Below are positions 5,394 to 7,742 of a DNA stretch of 7,742 nt, piece after piece. The position numbers and the translations under genes were made by a program. The stretch's first letter is position 1. Every line of letters begins with the position of its first letter. Below the pieces are notes generated by a model. That model was given only the letters and a program-made list of their open reading frames with translations, made no database searches and was not told where the DNA came from. Origin of the DNA: Dehalococcoidia bacterium (GTDB taxonomy: Bacteria; Chloroflexota; Dehalococcoidia; SZUA-161); NCBI GenBank assembly GCA_004376205.1, contig SOKG01000240.1:1-7742 (forward strand), in the 5' to 3' direction.

Positions 5394-6944
5394 ATGGCAC
5401 GAGCTCAGGATATCGCTTCCGTTATCAGGCAGCAAATAGAGCAGTTCGGCGCTACGGTGACTGCGGTTGACGTGGGCACCGTGGTCGAGGTCGGCGACGG
5501 CATCGCCCATATTCACGGACTCGCTGGAGTCAAATATAACGAGTTGCTCGAATTCCCCCACGGAGTAATAGGGCTAGCACTCAACCTTGAGGAAGACAGC
5601 GTAGGCGCCATCCTGCTCGGCGAGTATTCCGAGATCAAAGAGGGCGACGAGGTAAGGTGCACCGGGCGAATCGTAGAGGTGCCGGTGGGCGATGGACTCA
5701 TCGGCCGGGTGGTGAACCCGTTAGGCCAGCCCCTAGATGGCAAAGGGCCGATCAATTACCAGAAAACCCTCCCCGTGGAACGGGTAGCACCCAACGTAGT
5801 GCTCCGCACGTCAGTTGATACGCCGGTGCAAACCGGCATCAAGGCTATCGACAGCATGATTCCCATTGGCAGAGGGCAAAGAGAGCTGATCATCGGCGAC
5901 CGCTCCACTGGAAAGACCGCCATCGCCATCGATACCATTATCAACCAAAAGGGCGGTGATCTTGTCTGCATCTACGTGGCCATCGGGCAGAAATCCTCCA
6001 AGGTGGCACAGATAGTGGCAACACTGGACCACTACGGGGGCATGGAGCATACCATTGTCGTTGCAGCCAACGCCTCCGACCCCGCCGCCCTGCAGTATCT
6101 GGCACCCTATGCAGGCTGTGCAATGGGTGAGGAGTTCATGGAGCAAGGGCAGGACGCCTTAGTCATCTACGATGACCTCTCCAAGCATGCCTGGGCGTAT
6201 CGGCAGATATCGCTGCTCCTGCGCCGTCCTGCAGGACGTGAGGCTTATCCCGGAGACGTCTTCTACCTTCATTCACGCCTTCTTGAGAGGGCGGCAAAAT
6301 ATGATGCCGACCATGGCGGTGGCTCACTGACCGCTCTGCCCATCATCGAGACCCAGGCCGCCGACATCTCAGCCTATATTCCAACTAACGTCATCTCCAT
6401 CACCGACGGCCAGATCTATCTGGAGACCGACCTGTTCAATGCTGGAATAAGGCCTGCGATGAACGTCGGACTCTCTGTATCACGGGTTGGAGGCGCTGCT
6501 CAGACTAAGGCCATGAAGAAGGTGGCGGGCAGGCTCCGCCTCGACCTCGCCCAGTATCGGGAGATGTCCACTTTTGCCCAGTTCGGCACCGCCGACCTGG
6601 ACAGAGCAACGAAAGCGCAGCTTGACCTGGGTCAACGCATCACGGAGGTACTAAAGCAGCCGCAGTATGCACCCGTGCCCCTGGACAAACAGGTCATGAT
6701 TCTCTACGCGGTAACCAACGGCTATCTCGACGATGTCCCCGTGAATAGCGTCAGCTCCGCCGAGGATGCCTTCTATAGGTTTATGGAGACCAATCACCCC
6801 GAGATCGGTAAAGCTATCGCTTCGGAGAAGGCCCTGAGCGAAGGTACAGAAGAAGCGCTGAAGAAGGCGATTGCCGAGTTCAAGCAAACTGTATCCTACC
6901 TTGAAGGTGAGAGCAGTGTAGCACCTGATGAAGAGACAGGATAA
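5394..6944 (+). CDS. atpA: ATP synthase F1 subunit alpha
   Basis: This regulatory, non-catalytic nucleotide-binding subunit of the alpha3beta3 head has 516 residues. It starts at ATG 5394 (MARAQDIASVIRQQIEQF). Domains: an N-terminal helix that contacts delta, a beta-barrel (about 25-95; GTVVEVGDGIAHIHGL), the nucleotide-binding domain and a C-terminal helical bundle. The P-loop is GDRSTGKT (5895-5918) with Lys174, and the Walker B end is IYDDLSKHAWAYRQ with Asp260-Asp261. The arginine finger that reaches into the catalytic beta site is Arg364 in SVSRVGGAAQTKAMKK, matching E. coli Arg373. The P-loop has Ser171 where most alpha subunits have Gln. The insert before GSLTALPI found in E. coli is absent, as in many bacteria. 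The stop TAA overlaps the atpG start by one base. Confidence 0.99.
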   Translation: MARAQDIASVIRQQIEQFGATVTAVDVGTVVEVGDGIAHIHGLAGVKYNELLEFPHGVIGLALNLEEDSVGAILLGEYSEIKEGDEVRCTGRIVEVPVGDGLIGRVVNPLGQPLDGKGPINYQKTLPVERVAPNVVLRTSVDTPVQTGIKAIDSMIPIGRGQRELIIGDRSTGKTAIAIDTIINQKGGDLVCIYVAIGQKSSKVAQIVATLDHYGGMEHTIVVAANASDPAALQYLAPYAGCAMGEEFMEQGQDALVIYDDLSKHAWAYRQISLLLRRPAGREAYPGDVFYLHSRLLERAAKYDADHGGGSLTALPIIETQAADISAYIPTNVISITDGQIYLETDLFNAGIRPAMNVGLSVSRVGGAAQTKAMKKVAGRLRLDLAQYREMSTFAQFGTADLDRATKAQLDLGQRITEVLKQPQYAPVPLDKQVMILYAVTNGYLDDVPVNSVSSAEDAFYRFMETNHPEIGKAIASEKALSEGTEEALKKAIAEFKQTVSYLEGESSVAPDEETG

Positions 6945-7742
6945 TGATTCCTATTCGTGTAATTCGCCGCCGCATTCGCTCCATTCAGAGTACGGCCAAG
7001 ATCACCAGGGCCATGGAAATGATCGCTGCCTCCAAGATGAGGCAGGCCCAACTCCGGGTGCTGGCAGCGCGCCCCTATGCCGAAAAGATGCATGAGGTTG
7101 TAGCCCACCTCGCTGTCCAGGCCCAACCAGGTGAGGAGCTTCATCCGCTGCTTCAACGCAGAGAGGTCAAACGCGTTGCCGTTGTTCACATCGCTGCCGA
7201 CCGCGGTCTTTGCGGCGGCTTGAATGCCAATGTCAACCGAATGACGGCGAACTTCGTTCTCGAGCAGAGTATGCCTGCTGCCTTGATCACCGTGGGGCGC
7301 AGAGGTAGAGACTTTATGTCAAGATATGGCCGAGATATCCTTGCCGAGTTCATACAGCTTGGAGACCAGCCTTCCCTGCTTGATACAATCCCTATCTCGC
7401 GTGTGGTCATTGATGATTATACCAACGAGACCATCGACCAGGTTTACTTGGCATATACTCGATTCATCACCACCGTCAACCAGCAACCAATGCTCCAGGA
7501 ACTCCTGCCCATCGAGCCAGCGAAGATGGAGCGCACGGAGAACCTGGAGTATATCTATGAGCCCTCAGCCCCGAGCGTCCTTGAACACCTCCTCCCCCGC
7601 TATGTCGAGATGCAAGTCTACCACGCTATATTGGAATCTATCGCCAGCGAGCAATCGGCCAGGATGGTTGCCATGCGCAATGCTACCGACAACGCCAACG
7701 ACATGATTGAGGACCTAACCCTCATTTATAACAAGGCGCGCC
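6944..7742 (+). CDS. atpG: ATP synthase F1 subunit gamma, 3' end cut by window
   Basis: This is the central rotor shaft that turns inside the alpha3beta3 head. The start is ATG 6944, overlapping the atpA stop (TAATG). The ribosome binding site is weak, so translation is probably coupled to atpA. The frame is open to the last base: 266 codons are visible and about 20 more are expected by comparison with E. coli (287). The N-terminal helix IRSIQSTAKITRAMEMIAASKMRQAQ is the classic gamma signature, ADRGLCGGLNANV marks the start of the Rossmann-like domain, and ATDNANDMIEDLTLIYNKAR is the C-terminal helix that enters the head. No internal stop or frameshift is seen. atpD and atpC are expected next. 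Confidence 0.98.
   Translation, partial: MIPIRVIRRRIRSIQSTAKITRAMEMIAASKMRQAQLRVLAARPYAEKMHEVVAHLAVQAQPGEELHPLLQRREVKRVAVVHIAADRGLCGGLNANVNRMTANFVLEQSMPAALITVGRRGRDFMSRYGRDILAEFIQLGDQPSLLDTIPISRVVIDDYTNETIDQVYLAYTRFITTVNQQPMLQELLPIEPAKMERTENLEYIYEPSAPSVLEHLLPRYVEMQVYHAILESIASEQSARMVAMRNATDNANDMIEDLTLIYNKAR

Noticed and set aside
7735..7742. GGCGCGCC palindrome at the very end of the window
   Set aside because: It encodes part of the conserved YNKAR motif of subunit gamma and ends where the window was cut. There is no sign of a cloning junction or element boundary.

Overview
The window carries a seven-gene run of F1Fo ATP synthase genes on the + strand, preceded by the 3' part of uvrB, a tiny basic ORF and a histone-deacetylase-fold gene. 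Everything with support is on the + strand, and the large minus-strand ORFs are shadows. The organism is most likely a bacterium of the Chloroflexota, perhaps Dehalococcoidia-like. This rests on the recalled style of the UvrB, subunit a and subunit b proteins, the use of GTG/TTG starts and the lipoprotein-type subunit b. No marker gene confirms it, so it is an inference.

Layout. 1-1623: uvrB without its 5' end (about 120 N-terminal residues, including the Walker A P-loop, lie before the window). 1648-1800: an unrecognised Arg/Lys-rich ORF of about 50 codons, in the same reading frame as uvrB and separated from it by one TAG. 1797-2618: a divergent zinc-dependent HDAC/AcuC-fold protein that starts at a TTG overlapping the small ORF's stop (TTGA). 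It keeps the histidine pair and all three zinc ligands but lacks the usual catalytic tyrosine. 2619-2692: a 74-base gap with a near-consensus promoter (TTGACC, 18-base spacer, TGA-TATAAT). 2693-7742: atpI, atpB (a), atpE (c), atpF (b), atpH (delta), atpA (alpha) and atpG (gamma, cut by the window end about 20 codons short). atpD and atpC are expected just downstream but are not visible.

How the genes work together. AtpB, AtpE and AtpF form the membrane Fo sector. AtpH joins subunit b to the top of F1, AtpA is the non-catalytic nucleotide-binding subunit of the hexamer, and AtpG is the rotor shaft. AtpI is the usual small membrane assembly partner encoded at the head of such operons. Three junctions in the cluster (atpI/atpB, atpF/atpH, atpA/atpG) overlap by one base, suggesting translational coupling. 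atpE, whose product is needed in many copies, has a perfect Shine-Dalgarno sequence. The ion-binding residues of subunit c look like a proton-type site, not a sodium-type site.

The window is mostly a standard housekeeping locus. I see no mobile element, CRISPR array, tRNA or rRNA. The points worth a second look are the lipoprotein-type subunit b, the HDAC-like protein without its tyrosine, the small ORF between uvrB and that gene, and the very short leader of the atp transcript.
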